Shown here: in pieces, positions 15,364-23,832 of the stretch | Layout: each line of letters starts with the position of its first letter | Numbering within the stretch: the first letter of the stretch is position 1 | NCBI RefSeq assembly: GCF_943193215.1 | Contig: NZ_CALPDH010000011.1 | Location: forward strand, 1 to 64,000 | Direction of reading: 5' to 3' | Length of the DNA: 64,000 bases | From: Acetatifactor aquisgranensis | GTDB taxonomy: Bacteria; Bacillota; Clostridia; Lachnospirales; Lachnospiraceae | Notes under the pieces: model-generated | The model's input: the letters and a program-made list of their open reading frames with translations, nothing else | What the model was told of the DNA's origin: nothing | The model's database searches: none | Translations under genes and position numbers: made by a program

Positions 15364-16440
15364 ATGCAGTCAGTAACGATTGGAGCAAATCAGGCCGGAC
15401 AGCGTCTGGATAAGTTTTTACATAAATATCTGCCCCTGGCAGGCAGCGGCTTTCTATATAAGATGCTGCGCAAGAAGAACATCACCCTGAATGGAAAAAA
15501 GGCCGAGGGGAAAGAGATTCTTTTCCCGGGGGATGAGGTCTGCACCTTTTTTTCAGATGAGACTTTCGCGAAGTTCTCCGGCAGAGCGCCGGGCCGGGAC
15601 ACCTGCACAGACAGACAGCCTGCCCGAAAATCGCCCTTTCTTACGGAAAAGGAATATGAGAAGGCTTATGAAAAGCTGCAGGGAATCTCGATATTGTACG
15701 AGGATGAGGATTTTCTGATACTGAACAAGCCTGCCGGCATCCTGACGCAGAAAGCGGCACACGGCGATTTGAGCCTCAGCGAATGGATGGTGGGATATCT
15801 GCTGGCGGAAAACCCTGCCCTGACCGATGAGCTTACCACTTTCCGTCCGGCTCTCTGCAACCGGCTGGACAGGAATACCAGCGGCATCGTGTTGGGCGGG
15901 AAGAGCCTGGCAGGGCTGCAATTCTTAAACAGATGCATCAAGGAACGCGCTGTGCGGAAATATTATCGGGCCATCTGCGTCGGCGCACTGATGGAATCGG
16001 CCGCGATACAGGGCTATCTCATAAAGGATTCCCGGAATAATCAAGTGTCTGTGTCCGATGAGCCAGAATGCAGAAATCAGGCCGAAAAGCCGGCCCTTAT
16101 CCACACAGCATATTCACCCGTTACCGTCACGGAAGATTACACTCTGTTGGAGGTAGAGCTGATAACCGGAAAGAGCCATCAGATTCGCGCCCATCTGGCC
16201 AGCATAGGCCATCCGCTGGCGGGAGACGCCAAATATGGTCTGGAATCTGTCAACCGTGATTTAAAACGGCGCTATGGCCTGACCCATCAACTGCTTCACG
16301 CCTGCAGGGTCACGTTCCCGGAAATCGCATCCGGAGTCGGCAGTTCCTTAAGTGGGAGAACTGTCATAGCCCCCAGCCCGAACCTTTTTATGAGGCTGGA
16401 AAAAGAACTTTTAGAAAATTTGAAAAATGGAAGAAAATAG
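15364..16440 (+). CDS. RluA-family pseudouridine synthase
   Basis: A 358-residue enzyme. The S4 domain (GQRLDKFLHKYLPLAGSGFLYKMLRKKNITLNG) leads, a linker of about 40 residues follows, then the catalytic domain with NKPAGILTQKA, the nucleophile motif CNRLDRNTSGIVLGGK, and LLEVELITGKSHQIRAHL. It is probably RluC-like, acting on 23S rRNA. A separate RluD-type gene at 53 kb shows that the two are paralogues. The start follows GGAGAAATC. It ends ten bases before recU. Confidence 0.88.
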   Translation: MQSVTIGANQAGQRLDKFLHKYLPLAGSGFLYKMLRKKNITLNGKKAEGKEILFPGDEVCTFFSDETFAKFSGRAPGRDTCTDRQPARKSPFLTEKEYEKAYEKLQGISILYEDEDFLILNKPAGILTQKAAHGDLSLSEWMVGYLLAENPALTDELTTFRPALCNRLDRNTSGIVLGGKSLAGLQFLNRCIKERAVRKYYRAICVGALMESAAIQGYLIKDSRNNQVSVSDEPECRNQAEKPALIHTAYSPVTVTEDYTLLEVELITGKSHQIRAHLASIGHPLAGDAKYGLESVNRDLKRRYGLTHQLLHACRVTFPEIASGVGSSLSGRTVIAPSPNLFMRLEKELLENLKNGRK

Positions 16441-16449
16441 AGGAGCGGT

Positions 16450-16983
16450 ATGGCCACATGGAATTCCCGGGGCCTGCGGGGACAGGCGCTGGAAGAGATG
16501 ATCAACAGGACCAATGAAAAATATGCCGATGCCGGACTGGCCCTGATTCAGAAGGTGCCCACGCCCATCACGCCCATCAAGATAGATAAAGAGAGCCGCC
16601 AGATTACGCTGGCCTACTTCGAGCAGAAGAGTACGGTGGACTATATCGGAGCCGTACAGGGACTTCCCGTCTGCTTTGACGCCAAGGAATGCGCCACGGA
16701 TACCTTTGCCCTGCAGAACATCCATGCGCATCAGGTATCGTTCATGGAAAAGTTTGAAAAGCAGGGAGGCATCTCTTTTTTCCTGATATATTATACGCAT
16801 AAGGATATCCTGTATTATCTGCCGTTACAGATGCTTCTCTTTTTCTGGAACCGGGCAAAGGAGGGCGGCCGGAAAAGCTTCCGTTATGAGGAATTGAATC
16901 CTGAATATGTTTTGCCGCACAAGCACGGGATTCTGGTTCCCTATCTGGATATCCTTCAGAAAGACCTGGAGGACAGGGCTTGA
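16450..16983 (+). CDS. recU: Holliday junction resolvase RecU
   Basis: A 177-residue nuclease of the RecU type, which resolves Holliday junctions during recombination and chromosome segregation in Firmicutes. The fold signature is visible: RGLRGQALEEMINRTNEKY, STVDYIGAVQGLPVCFDAKEC with the metal-binding Asp, Glu and Lys, and HQVSFMEKFEKQGGISFFLI. It is slightly shorter than Bacillus RecU. The start follows AGAGGAG. The usual ponA neighbour is absent. Confidence 0.82.
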   Translation: MATWNSRGLRGQALEEMINRTNEKYADAGLALIQKVPTPITPIKIDKESRQITLAYFEQKSTVDYIGAVQGLPVCFDAKECATDTFALQNIHAHQVSFMEKFEKQGGISFFLIYYTHKDILYYLPLQMLLFFWNRAKEGGRKSFRYEELNPEYVLPHKHGILVPYLDILQKDLEDRA

Positions 16984-17141
16984 CAGCGACAGAATCATCC
17001 GATATACTAATGTGGTTCGATACATCGTTATGATAATGCGGCAGCACATTGCCGTGATAAAGCAGCATAATATTGACCGGGTCAGTCAGGACGACCAACC
17101 GAGTCAATGCAGCGTCGGCACAGGAAAGGTTTGGGTAGCTT

Positions 17142-18299
17142 ATGAGCCAGCAATTATTGCATACGCCGGAGGGAGTGCGGGATATCTACGGAAAGGAATA
17201 TGCGGAAAAATTCCATGTGGAGCAGCAGCTGAGAGAATGCATCCGTCTCTACGGCTATGAGGATATCCAGACGCCCACATTTGAATTTTTTGATGTGTTT
17301 TCCAAAGAAATCGGGACGACTCCCAGCAAGGAACTGTATAAATTCTTTGACAAAGAAGGGAATACTCTGGTGCTGCGGCCGGACTTCACGCCGTCCATCG
17401 CCCGCTGTGCCGCGAAGTATTTCTCTGAGAAAAAGCATCCTCTCCGCTTCAGCTATATAGGCAATACTTTCACCAACACTTCCAATCTTCAGGGAAAGCT
17501 GAAAGAAGTGACCCAGCTGGGGGCGGAACTGATAGGGGATTCTGGCGTAGAGGCGGATGCCGAAATGATATGCATGGTAATCAAAGCTCTTCTCCGCGCG
17601 GGACTGAATCGCTTTCAGGTCGCAATCGGCGATGTGGAATATTTCAAGGGCCTCTGCGAAGAGGCCGGACTGGATGAGGATACGGAGCTGGAACTGCGCT
17701 CCTTTATCTCCGGGAAGAATTATTTCGGGGCCCAGGAGCTTCTGGCAGAGAGTAATGTGGCCAAGCCCTATCAGAGCAGGCTCTTAAAGGTGGCTGATAT
17801 GTTCGGCGATATGGGGTCTCTGGCCGGAGCTGGGGCCATGGTGGAAAATACCCGTTCCCTGGCCGCTGTCCACCGCCTGGAGAAGCTTTATTCCCTGTTG
17901 CAGCTCTATGGCGTGGAATCCTATGTGTCCTTCGACCTGGGCATGCTCAGCAAATATCGTTATTATACGGGGATGATTTTCAAGGCATATACCTACGGCG
18001 TGGGCGAGGCTGTGGTGAAAGGCGGCAGATATGACAGGCTGCTGCAGCAGTTCGGCAAAGACGCGCCCGCGGTCGGTTTTGTCATCGTGGTGGACAGCAT
18101 CATGGAGGCGCTTTCCAGACAGAATGTGCGGCTGCCTGTCCCGGATGAAATCCGAAAGGTTTACTACGATGCGGGAGACTATGCCGAAAAGCTGGCGGAG
18201 GCCCGGAAACTGCGCAGCGAGGGAATCGCGGCGGTGCTGCTCCCGGTGGGTAATGGGCATCCCCTGGAACGGGAGATTTCCAAGGAGGGCGCAAGATGA
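17142..18299 (+). CDS. hisZ: ATP phosphoribosyltransferase regulatory subunit HisZ
   Basis: A HisRS-like protein without tRNA ligase function that binds short HisG and makes it histidine-sensitive. At 385 residues it is typical. TPEGVRDIYGKEYAEK, LYKFFDKEGNTLVLRPDFTPSIAR and YYTGMIFKAYTYGVGEAVVKGGRYDRLL match class II synthetase core motifs. It opens the his cluster and overlaps hisG by four bases. The 158-base leader (16984-17141) holds a small hairpin (CGGCA...TGCCG near 17040), but I see no T-box consensus, so its regulation is unresolved. Confidence 0.92.
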   Translation: MSQQLLHTPEGVRDIYGKEYAEKFHVEQQLRECIRLYGYEDIQTPTFEFFDVFSKEIGTTPSKELYKFFDKEGNTLVLRPDFTPSIARCAAKYFSEKKHPLRFSYIGNTFTNTSNLQGKLKEVTQLGAELIGDSGVEADAEMICMVIKALLRAGLNRFQVAIGDVEYFKGLCEEAGLDEDTELELRSFISGKNYFGAQELLAESNVAKPYQSRLLKVADMFGDMGSLAGAGAMVENTRSLAAVHRLEKLYSLLQLYGVESYVSFDLGMLSKYRYYTGMIFKAYTYGVGEAVVKGGRYDRLLQQFGKDAPAVGFVIVVDSIMEALSRQNVRLPVPDEIRKVYYDAGDYAEKLAEARKLRSEGIAAVLLPVGNGHPLEREISKEGAR

Positions 18300-18958
18300 G
18301 CATAAATAATAAATATCTGACTTTCGCGCTTGCCAAGGGACGGCTCGCGAACCAGACCCTGGCTCTCTTCGAGGAAATGGGAATTTCCTGTGAAGAGATG
18401 AAGGATAAAAATACAAGAAAGCTGATATTCGTAAATGAAGAGTGGAAACTGAAGTTCTTCCTGGCCAAAGGCCCGGACGTGCCCACCTATGTGGAGTACG
18501 GCGCCGCGGACATCGGCGTAGCCGGGCGGGATACCGTGCTGGAGGAGAACCGGAATGTGTACGAGGTGCTGGATCTTGGTTTCGGCAAGTGCAGGATGTG
18601 CGTCTGCGGCCCGGAATCCGCCAGGGAGCTGCTTCTGCACCATGAGCGCATCCGCGTGGCCAGTAAATATCCCAACATCGCCAAGGACTATTTTTATAAC
18701 AAAAAACATCAGACCGTGGACATCATCAAGCTGAATGGTTCTGTGGAGCTGGGCCCGCTGGTAGGACTGTCGGAAGTCATAGTAGATATCGTGGAGACCG
18801 GATCCACCCTGAAAGAGAATGGCCTGGGAGTGCTGGAAGAAGTCTGTCCCCTCTCCGCGAGAATGATCGTCAACCCGGTCAGCATGCAGATGGAGCGGGC
18901 GAGAATCCAGGAACTGGTGCTGAGATTGCGGAAAAAGTTAAGCGGAAACGAAGCCTGA
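18296..18958 (+). CDS. hisG: ATP phosphoribosyltransferase, short form HisG
   Basis: First enzyme of histidine synthesis, joining PRPP to ATP; 220 residues, the short form that needs HisZ. Seen are FALAKGRLANQTLALFEEMG at the N-terminus, GAADIGVAGRDTVLEE, VASKYPNIAKDYF, and the PRPP-binding loop in IVDIVETGSTLKENGL. The ATG overlaps the hisZ stop (ATGA), which indicates coupled translation of the two partners. Confidence 0.95.
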   Translation: MSINNKYLTFALAKGRLANQTLALFEEMGISCEEMKDKNTRKLIFVNEEWKLKFFLAKGPDVPTYVEYGAADIGVAGRDTVLEENRNVYEVLDLGFGKCRMCVCGPESARELLLHHERIRVASKYPNIAKDYFYNKKHQTVDIIKLNGSVELGPLVGLSEVIVDIVETGSTLKENGLGVLEEVCPLSARMIVNPVSMQMERARIQELVLRLRKKLSGNEA

Positions 18959-18983
18959 AGGGCAGAAAGGTGGATTTACAGTC

Positions 18984-20291
18984 ATGAGAATCGTAAAACT
19001 GACAGCGGAAACCAAAGCGAATATATTAAGCGACCTGCTGAAAAGGAGCCCCAATAATTATTCCGAATACGAGAGCACGGTAAACGGCATCCTGGAGGAT
19101 GTGCGCAGGGACAGAGACAGGGCCCTGTTCGAGTACACCCTGAAATTCGACAAGTATGCCCTGAATGCGGATAACATCAAAGTAACCAGGGCGGAAATCG
19201 ATGCCGCCTACGGTCTGCTGGATGACGGTTTGGCGGACGTCATCAGACGCTCTGCCGACAATATCCGAAGCTTTCACCAGAAGCAGCTGCGCAACAGCTG
19301 GTTCAGCCCCGAAGCGGATGGCACGATTCTCGGCATGAAGATAACTCCTGTGGCAAGGGCCGGAATCTATGTTCCCGGCGGAAAGGCCGCTTACCCCTCC
19401 AGCGTCCTGATGAACGTGATTCCCGCAAAGGTGGCGGGAGTGGGAGAAATCATCATGACCACGCCCCCCGATGCCCGGGGACAGGTGAATCCGGGCACGC
19501 TGGTAGCCGCGGACATCGCGGGCGTGGACACGATTTACAAAGCAGGCGGCGCCCAGGCGGTGGCCGCGATGGCTTTCGGCACGGAATCCATTCCAAAGGT
19601 GGACAAGCTTACAGGCCCCGGAAATATCTTCGTGGCATTGGCTAAAAAGGCAGTGTACGGCTATGTGGGGATTGACTCCATCGCCGGCCCCAGCGAGATT
19701 CTGGTGTTGGCGGACGAGACTGCCAACCCGAAATACGTAGCGGCGGATTTGCTTTCTCAGGCAGAGCATGACGAGCTGGCCAGCGCCATTTTGATCACTA
19801 CTTCAAAAGAACTGGCAGAGCAGATTTCCGCCCAGGTGGACGTCTTTACGGAAAAACTGTCCAGAAAGGAAATCATCCGGAAATCTCTGGACAATTACGG
19901 CTATATCCTGCTGGCCGAAACTATGGAAGACGCCATCGACGCCGCCAACGAGATTGCCTCAGAGCATCTGGAAATCCTCACTGCCAACCCGTATGAAGTA
20001 ATGACGAAAATCCGCAATGCGGGAGCCATTTTCCTGGGAGAATATTCCTCCGAGCCTCTGGGCGACTATTTTGCAGGGCCTAACCATATCCTGCCAACAA
20101 ACGGTACGGCGAAGTTTTTCTCACCTTTGAACGTAGAAGACTTTATGAAAAAGACCAGCATCATCTCATATTCCAGAGAAGCATTGGGAAAAGTACATAA
20201 GGATATCGAAATTTTCGCCGAGAGCGAGGGGCTCACGGCACATGCGAACAGCATCCGGGTGCGGTTTGAGGAAAGTGAGGGGTGCCTATGA
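18984..20291 (+). CDS. hisD: Histidinol dehydrogenase
   Basis: A zinc enzyme of 435 residues that oxidises histidinol to histidine in two NAD-dependent steps. Clear landmarks are ARAGIYVPGGKAAYPSSVLMN, KAGGAQAVAAMAFGTES, TGPGNIFVALAKKAVYG, the IAGPSEILVLAD segment, QAEHDELASA with the zinc and catalytic His, and GPNHILPTNGTAKF. The stop overlaps the hisB start by four bases. Confidence 0.96.
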   Translation: MRIVKLTAETKANILSDLLKRSPNNYSEYESTVNGILEDVRRDRDRALFEYTLKFDKYALNADNIKVTRAEIDAAYGLLDDGLADVIRRSADNIRSFHQKQLRNSWFSPEADGTILGMKITPVARAGIYVPGGKAAYPSSVLMNVIPAKVAGVGEIIMTTPPDARGQVNPGTLVAADIAGVDTIYKAGGAQAVAAMAFGTESIPKVDKLTGPGNIFVALAKKAVYGYVGIDSIAGPSEILVLADETANPKYVAADLLSQAEHDELASAILITTSKELAEQISAQVDVFTEKLSRKEIIRKSLDNYGYILLAETMEDAIDAANEIASEHLEILTANPYEVMTKIRNAGAIFLGEYSSEPLGDYFAGPNHILPTNGTAKFFSPLNVEDFMKKTSIISYSREALGKVHKDIEIFAESEGLTAHANSIRVRFEESEGCL

Positions 20292-20875
20292 CAAGGACTG
20301 CGCAGATAGACAGGAAGACAAAGGAGACCGATATCTCCATCTCCCTAAATCTGGACGGCACAGGAGAAGCCGAAATCGCCACAGGCATCGGCTTTTTCGA
20401 CCACATGCTGGAGGGATTCTCCAGGCATGGTTTCTTCGACCTGAAATGCCGTGCGGCGGGCGATCTCCATGTGGACGGACATCACACAGTGGAAGATACC
20501 GGCATCGTACTTGGACAGGCCATCGCAGGGGCAGTGGGGGACAAGAAAGGAATCCGCAGATATGGCCACTTTATCCTCCCCATGGACGACGCGCTGGTTC
20601 TGTGTGCCGTAGACTTATGCGGCAGGCCCTATCTCAACTTTGACGCCCGGCTGCAGACTCCCCGGGTGGGAGGTCTGGACACGGAACTGATCAGGGAATT
20701 TTTTTATGCTGTCTCTTACAGTGCGGGCATGAATCTCCACATCAAGCAGCTGGACGGCAGCAACGCCCATCACATCATAGAGGCCATGTTCAAAGCCTTT
20801 GCCAAGGCTCTGGATATGGCGGTATGCGCTGAGCCGCGGACCGCGGATGTGCTGAGCACGAAAGGAAGCCTTTGA
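20288..20875 (+). CDS. hisB: Imidazoleglycerol-phosphate dehydratase
   Basis: A 195-residue monofunctional HisB that dehydrates imidazole glycerol phosphate. The metal-binding His motifs are present: IGFFDHMLEGFSRHG, DGHHTVEDTGIVLG and the C-terminal NAHHIIEAMFKAFAKAL. ATG at 20288 overlaps the hisD stop; the in-frame GTG six bases upstream has a poorer context. No histidinol phosphatase domain is fused. Confidence 0.95.
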   Translation: MTRTAQIDRKTKETDISISLNLDGTGEAEIATGIGFFDHMLEGFSRHGFFDLKCRAAGDLHVDGHHTVEDTGIVLGQAIAGAVGDKKGIRRYGHFILPMDDALVLCAVDLCGRPYLNFDARLQTPRVGGLDTELIREFFYAVSYSAGMNLHIKQLDGSNAHHIIEAMFKAFAKALDMAVCAEPRTADVLSTKGSL

Positions 20876-20923
20876 TATGGCAATCCTTACATCTGCAGAA
20901 ATTTAACAAATGAGGTCACTGAT

Positions 20924-22210
20924 ATGCTAGTAAAAAAATTTGTACCATGTATCTACCTTTACAACGGCCACGCGGTAAGGCGGCTGACAGATACCTCCGT
21001 AGTGGAGACAGATCCTCTGCGCCTGGTGCATCTGTATAATGAAAACAGCGCGGACGGTCTTGTAGTATTCGACATGTCCCAGGAGGATCAGGAACACGAG
21101 GATGCCCTGGACATAATCAAGGAAATCTGTGCCGCAGCTGAGATGGAGGTCACAGGCGCCGGAAATATCAAGCGCCTGGAGGATGTCAAAAAGCTGCTTT
21201 ATGCCGGCTGCAGGCGCGCGGTCCTGGATTACACCAAAGACAGCAATATCGCCATCACAAAAGAGGCCTCCCAGAGGTTCGGCAGGGAAAAGATTCTCGT
21301 TTCCTGCGACAATGCGGATAATCTTGCGGAGAACAGGGAGCTGCTGGAAAGCTATGTATCAGGCCTGATTCTGCTGAATCCTCATCAGATCAGAGCTACC
21401 ATGGATGCGGTACAGCTGCCGTTTCTGGTGGAGGTGAATCAGATTGCCCTGAATAAACTGATGGAAATCTTTGCGTACGAAAATGTCTGCGGCGTCACCG
21501 GGAACACGATCAACGACAATTACCGGGACATCCTGGCGCTGAAAGGCTTATGTAAGGAGAATGGAGTTTTGGTGGAAACTTTTGAAGCTGCTCTGCAATG
21601 GGAAGACCTTAAGAAAAATTCGGACGGCCTGATTCCTGTCATCATACAGGATCACCGGACCGGGGAAGTACTGATGATGGCATATATGAACGAAGAGGCC
21701 TACGGACATACCCTCCGCACCGGCAGGATGACCTATTTCAGCAGAAGCCGCGGACAGCTGTGGCTGAAAGGCGAGACCAGCGGCCATTTCCAGTATCTCA
21801 AGAGCCTCGATGCGGACTGCGATATGGACACGCTCTTAGCCAGAGTCTCTCAGGTGGGGGCAGCCTGCCACACAGGGGCAAGGAGCTGTTTCTTCAACGG
21901 AATCGTCAGAAAAGAGGAGGAAGAGACCGCCAATCCCCTGCAGGTCTTTGAAGAGGTCTTTGATGTCATAAAGGACAGGAAACTCCATCCCAAGGAGGGT
22001 TCCTACACCAATTACCTGTTCGACAAGGGAATCGACAAGATTTTGAAAAAGCTGGGCGAGGAGGCCACGGAAATCGTCATCGCCGCCAAGAACCCGGGTT
22101 CCAATGAGGTGAAGTACGAGATGAGCGATTTCCTGTACCATATGATGGTATTGATGGCGGAAAAAGGAATCAGCTGGGAGGAGATTACCACGGAACTGGC
22201 AAACCGTTAG
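20924..22210 (+). CDS. hisIE: HisF-like domain fused to HisI and HisE (HisIE)
   Basis: A 428-residue fusion. Residues about 215-320 are phosphoribosyl-AMP cyclohydrolase (VLMMAYMNEEAYGHTLRTGRMTYFSRSR, GAACHTGARSCFF with its zinc ligands). Residues about 340-428 are phosphoribosyl-ATP pyrophosphatase (LGEEATEIVIAAKN, EMSDFLYHMMVLM). Residues 1-210 follow the HisF/HisA barrel (FVPCIYLYNGHAVRR, ADGLVVFDMS, EVTGAGNIKRLEDVKKLLYAG), but the catalytic Asp of the first strand (PCLDV in HisF) is Tyr here and the second catalytic Asp is not evident. The barrel is therefore probably non-catalytic, perhaps a docking or regulatory domain. It is the last gene of this his cluster. Confidence 0.9.
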   Translation: MLVKKFVPCIYLYNGHAVRRLTDTSVVETDPLRLVHLYNENSADGLVVFDMSQEDQEHEDALDIIKEICAAAEMEVTGAGNIKRLEDVKKLLYAGCRRAVLDYTKDSNIAITKEASQRFGREKILVSCDNADNLAENRELLESYVSGLILLNPHQIRATMDAVQLPFLVEVNQIALNKLMEIFAYENVCGVTGNTINDNYRDILALKGLCKENGVLVETFEAALQWEDLKKNSDGLIPVIIQDHRTGEVLMMAYMNEEAYGHTLRTGRMTYFSRSRGQLWLKGETSGHFQYLKSLDADCDMDTLLARVSQVGAACHTGARSCFFNGIVRKEEEETANPLQVFEEVFDVIKDRKLHPKEGSYTNYLFDKGIDKILKKLGEEATEIVIAAKNPGSNEVKYEMSDFLYHMMVLMAEKGISWEEITTELANR

Positions 22211-22220
22211 AAACTGATTG

Positions 22221-22248
22221 AAAAGCGCAGGCATTAAGCCTGCGCTTT
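22221..22248. terminator. Strong bidirectional terminator, his cluster / MATE gene
   Basis: AAAGCGCAGGC (22222-22232) pairs perfectly with GCCTGCGCTTT (22238-22248) around a five-base loop, with A and T runs on the two sides. It ends the his cluster and overlaps the last codons of the convergent MATE gene. Confidence 0.85.
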
Positions 22249-23619
22249 CTGTCCTCCTGCGCCTCTGTCCAGAATCCCGTTCAGCCTGGTAAAGAGCATG
22301 GTCGCCGTGACGCCGGCTGCCAGGATGTCGCTGACAGGCTCTGCCACGAATACGCCTAAGACCTGATTGGAAAGGACCAGCGGCAGAATGAAAATCAACG
22401 GAATCAACAGCACCAGCTTTCTCAGGCATGCCATCAGCAGACTGATTTTCGCCTGTCCCAGCGCCATGAAAGTCTGCTGGCAGCCAATCTGCACGCCTGT
22501 GGAGAAAATGCCTGCCATATAGATGCGCATGGCCCAGACTGTATAATCCACCAAAGACGCGTCGCTGCTGAAGATGCCGGCGAACATCCGGGGGAAGAGC
22601 AGCATCAGCAGCCACATGAGAGAGGCGTAGGCGGTGCAGGTGAGGAACTGGCATCGAAACGCCTGTTTTACCCGTTCCTTTTTGCCCGCGCCGAAATTGT
22701 AGCTCATAATCGGCTGTCCGCCCTGGCAGATTCCCTGCAGGGGCAGCAGCACAAGCTGACTGCAGGAGGATATGATTGTCATGGCCCCTACGGCTACATC
22801 TCCGCCAAAGCGGGAGAGGCTGCTGTTGAAGCTGATATTCAGGATGCTCTCCGTACTGAGCATCACAAAAGAGGATATGCCCAGCGCGAGGCAAGGCAGG
22901 ATGACCGGCGCCTCCAGCTTCATATTGAAGACAGAAAGCTTCAGCATAGTCTTTTTCCCCAGCAGAAAACGCAGCACCCAGAGCGCGCTGACGGCCTGGC
23001 TGATGACCGTGGCTATGGCCGCGCCCTGTACACCCATATTGAGACCGAAAATCAGAATGGGATCCAGGATGATATTGCACACAGCGCCTGCCACTGTGGT
23101 AATCATGCTGAATTTCGCAAAGCCCTGGGTGGTGATGAAAGGATTCAGCCCCATCACAATCATCACGAAGATGATTCCAAGGATATATATCCGGGCATAG
23201 GAGAGAGCGTAGGGCAGAGTCACATCGCTGGCGCCGAACAGGCGAAGCAGCCAGGGCGCGAACACATAGAATATCACCGTCAGCAGAACCGCAAATATCA
23301 TGAGCATGGAAAAGCAGTTCCCCAGAATCTTCTGGGCGCCTTCCGTATCCTTTTTCCCCATGGCTATGGCCGCCCTGGGCGCGCCGCCGGAACCGGCCAG
23401 CATGGCGAACGCATTAATCATCATCAGAATGGGGAGAAACAGCCCCACCCCTGTCAGGGCAGACGCGCCGGCATCCGGGATATGACCGATATAAATCCTG
23501 TCCACAATGTTGTAGAGCATATTGATGAGCTGTGCCACCACCGCAGGAACCGCCAGGTTCAGCATCAGTTTCGGAATGCTGCCGCTTCCCATATCCTGCT
23601 TTTTCTCTTGTTTCTCCAT
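22234..23619 (-). CDS. MATE family efflux transporter
   Basis: A multidrug and toxin extrusion type carrier of about 461 residues with twelve membrane segments in two halves. MLNLAVPAVVAQLINMLYNIVDRIYIGHIPDAGASALTGVG is the usual MATE start (split here only by prose), and GICQGGQPIMSYNFGAGKKERVKQAF is the conserved segment between the halves. Members export drugs or metabolites using Na+ or H+. I prefer ATG at 23619, which has a GGAG six bases upstream, over 23631. The substrate is unknown. Confidence 0.88.
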   Translation of the reverse strand: MEKQEKKQDMGSGSIPKLMLNLAVPAVVAQLINMLYNIVDRIYIGHIPDAGASALTGVGLFLPILMMINAFAMLAGSGGAPRAAIAMGKKDTEGAQKILGNCFSMLMIFAVLLTVIFYVFAPWLLRLFGASDVTLPYALSYARIYILGIIFVMIVMGLNPFITTQGFAKFSMITTVAGAVCNIILDPILIFGLNMGVQGAAIATVISQAVSALWVLRFLLGKKTMLKLSVFNMKLEAPVILPCLALGISSFVMLSTESILNISFNSSLSRFGGDVAVGAMTIISSCSQLVLLPLQGICQGGQPIMSYNFGAGKKERVKQAFRCQFLTCTAYASLMWLLMLLFPRMFAGIFSSDASLVDYTVWAMRIYMAGIFSTGVQIGCQQTFMALGQAKISLLMACLRKLVLLIPLIFILPLVLSNQVLGVFVAEPVSDILAAGVTATMLFTRLNGILDRGAGGQKAQA

Positions 23620-23678
23620 CGCAATCTCCATTTCCGCCGCAATCCGCAGACTGCAGACATAGTTTTATTTCCTTAAGA

Positions 23679-23707
23679 ATTGTAGCAGAATTTGGATTTG
23701 ACTGCAA
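23679..23707 (-). promoter_or_regulatory. Promoter of the MATE gene
   Basis: On the reverse strand, TTGCAG (23702-23707), 17 bases, TACAAT (23679-23684), about 60 bases before the start codon. Confidence 0.45.
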
Positions 23708-23740
23708 TGATAACCGAATTTTCTTTCTTCTTTTTTAATT

Positions 23741-23774
23741 ACCTATTGACATAGTAGTTAAATAGGTGTATTCT
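23741..23774 (+). promoter_or_regulatory. metY promoter with overlapping dyad operator
   Basis: TTGACA (23746-23751), 17 bases, TATTCT (23769-23774). ACCTATT (23741-23747) and AATAGGT (23761-23767) form a perfect 7-base inverted repeat that covers the -35 and the spacer. A repressor bound here would block RNA polymerase. The position and the sulfur gene suggest an Rrf2/CymR-type regulator, but the protein is not identified. Confidence 0.6.
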
Positions 23775-23832
23775 ATGAACCAAGGAATTCCAATAAGCAA
23801 TTCTAAAACGATGAATCCAGGAGGAAAACACC

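Noticed and set aside
16984..17141. Histidine T-box or attenuator before hisZ
   Set aside because: No T-box consensus, His-rich leader peptide or terminator with T-run is visible; only a small hairpin near 17040.
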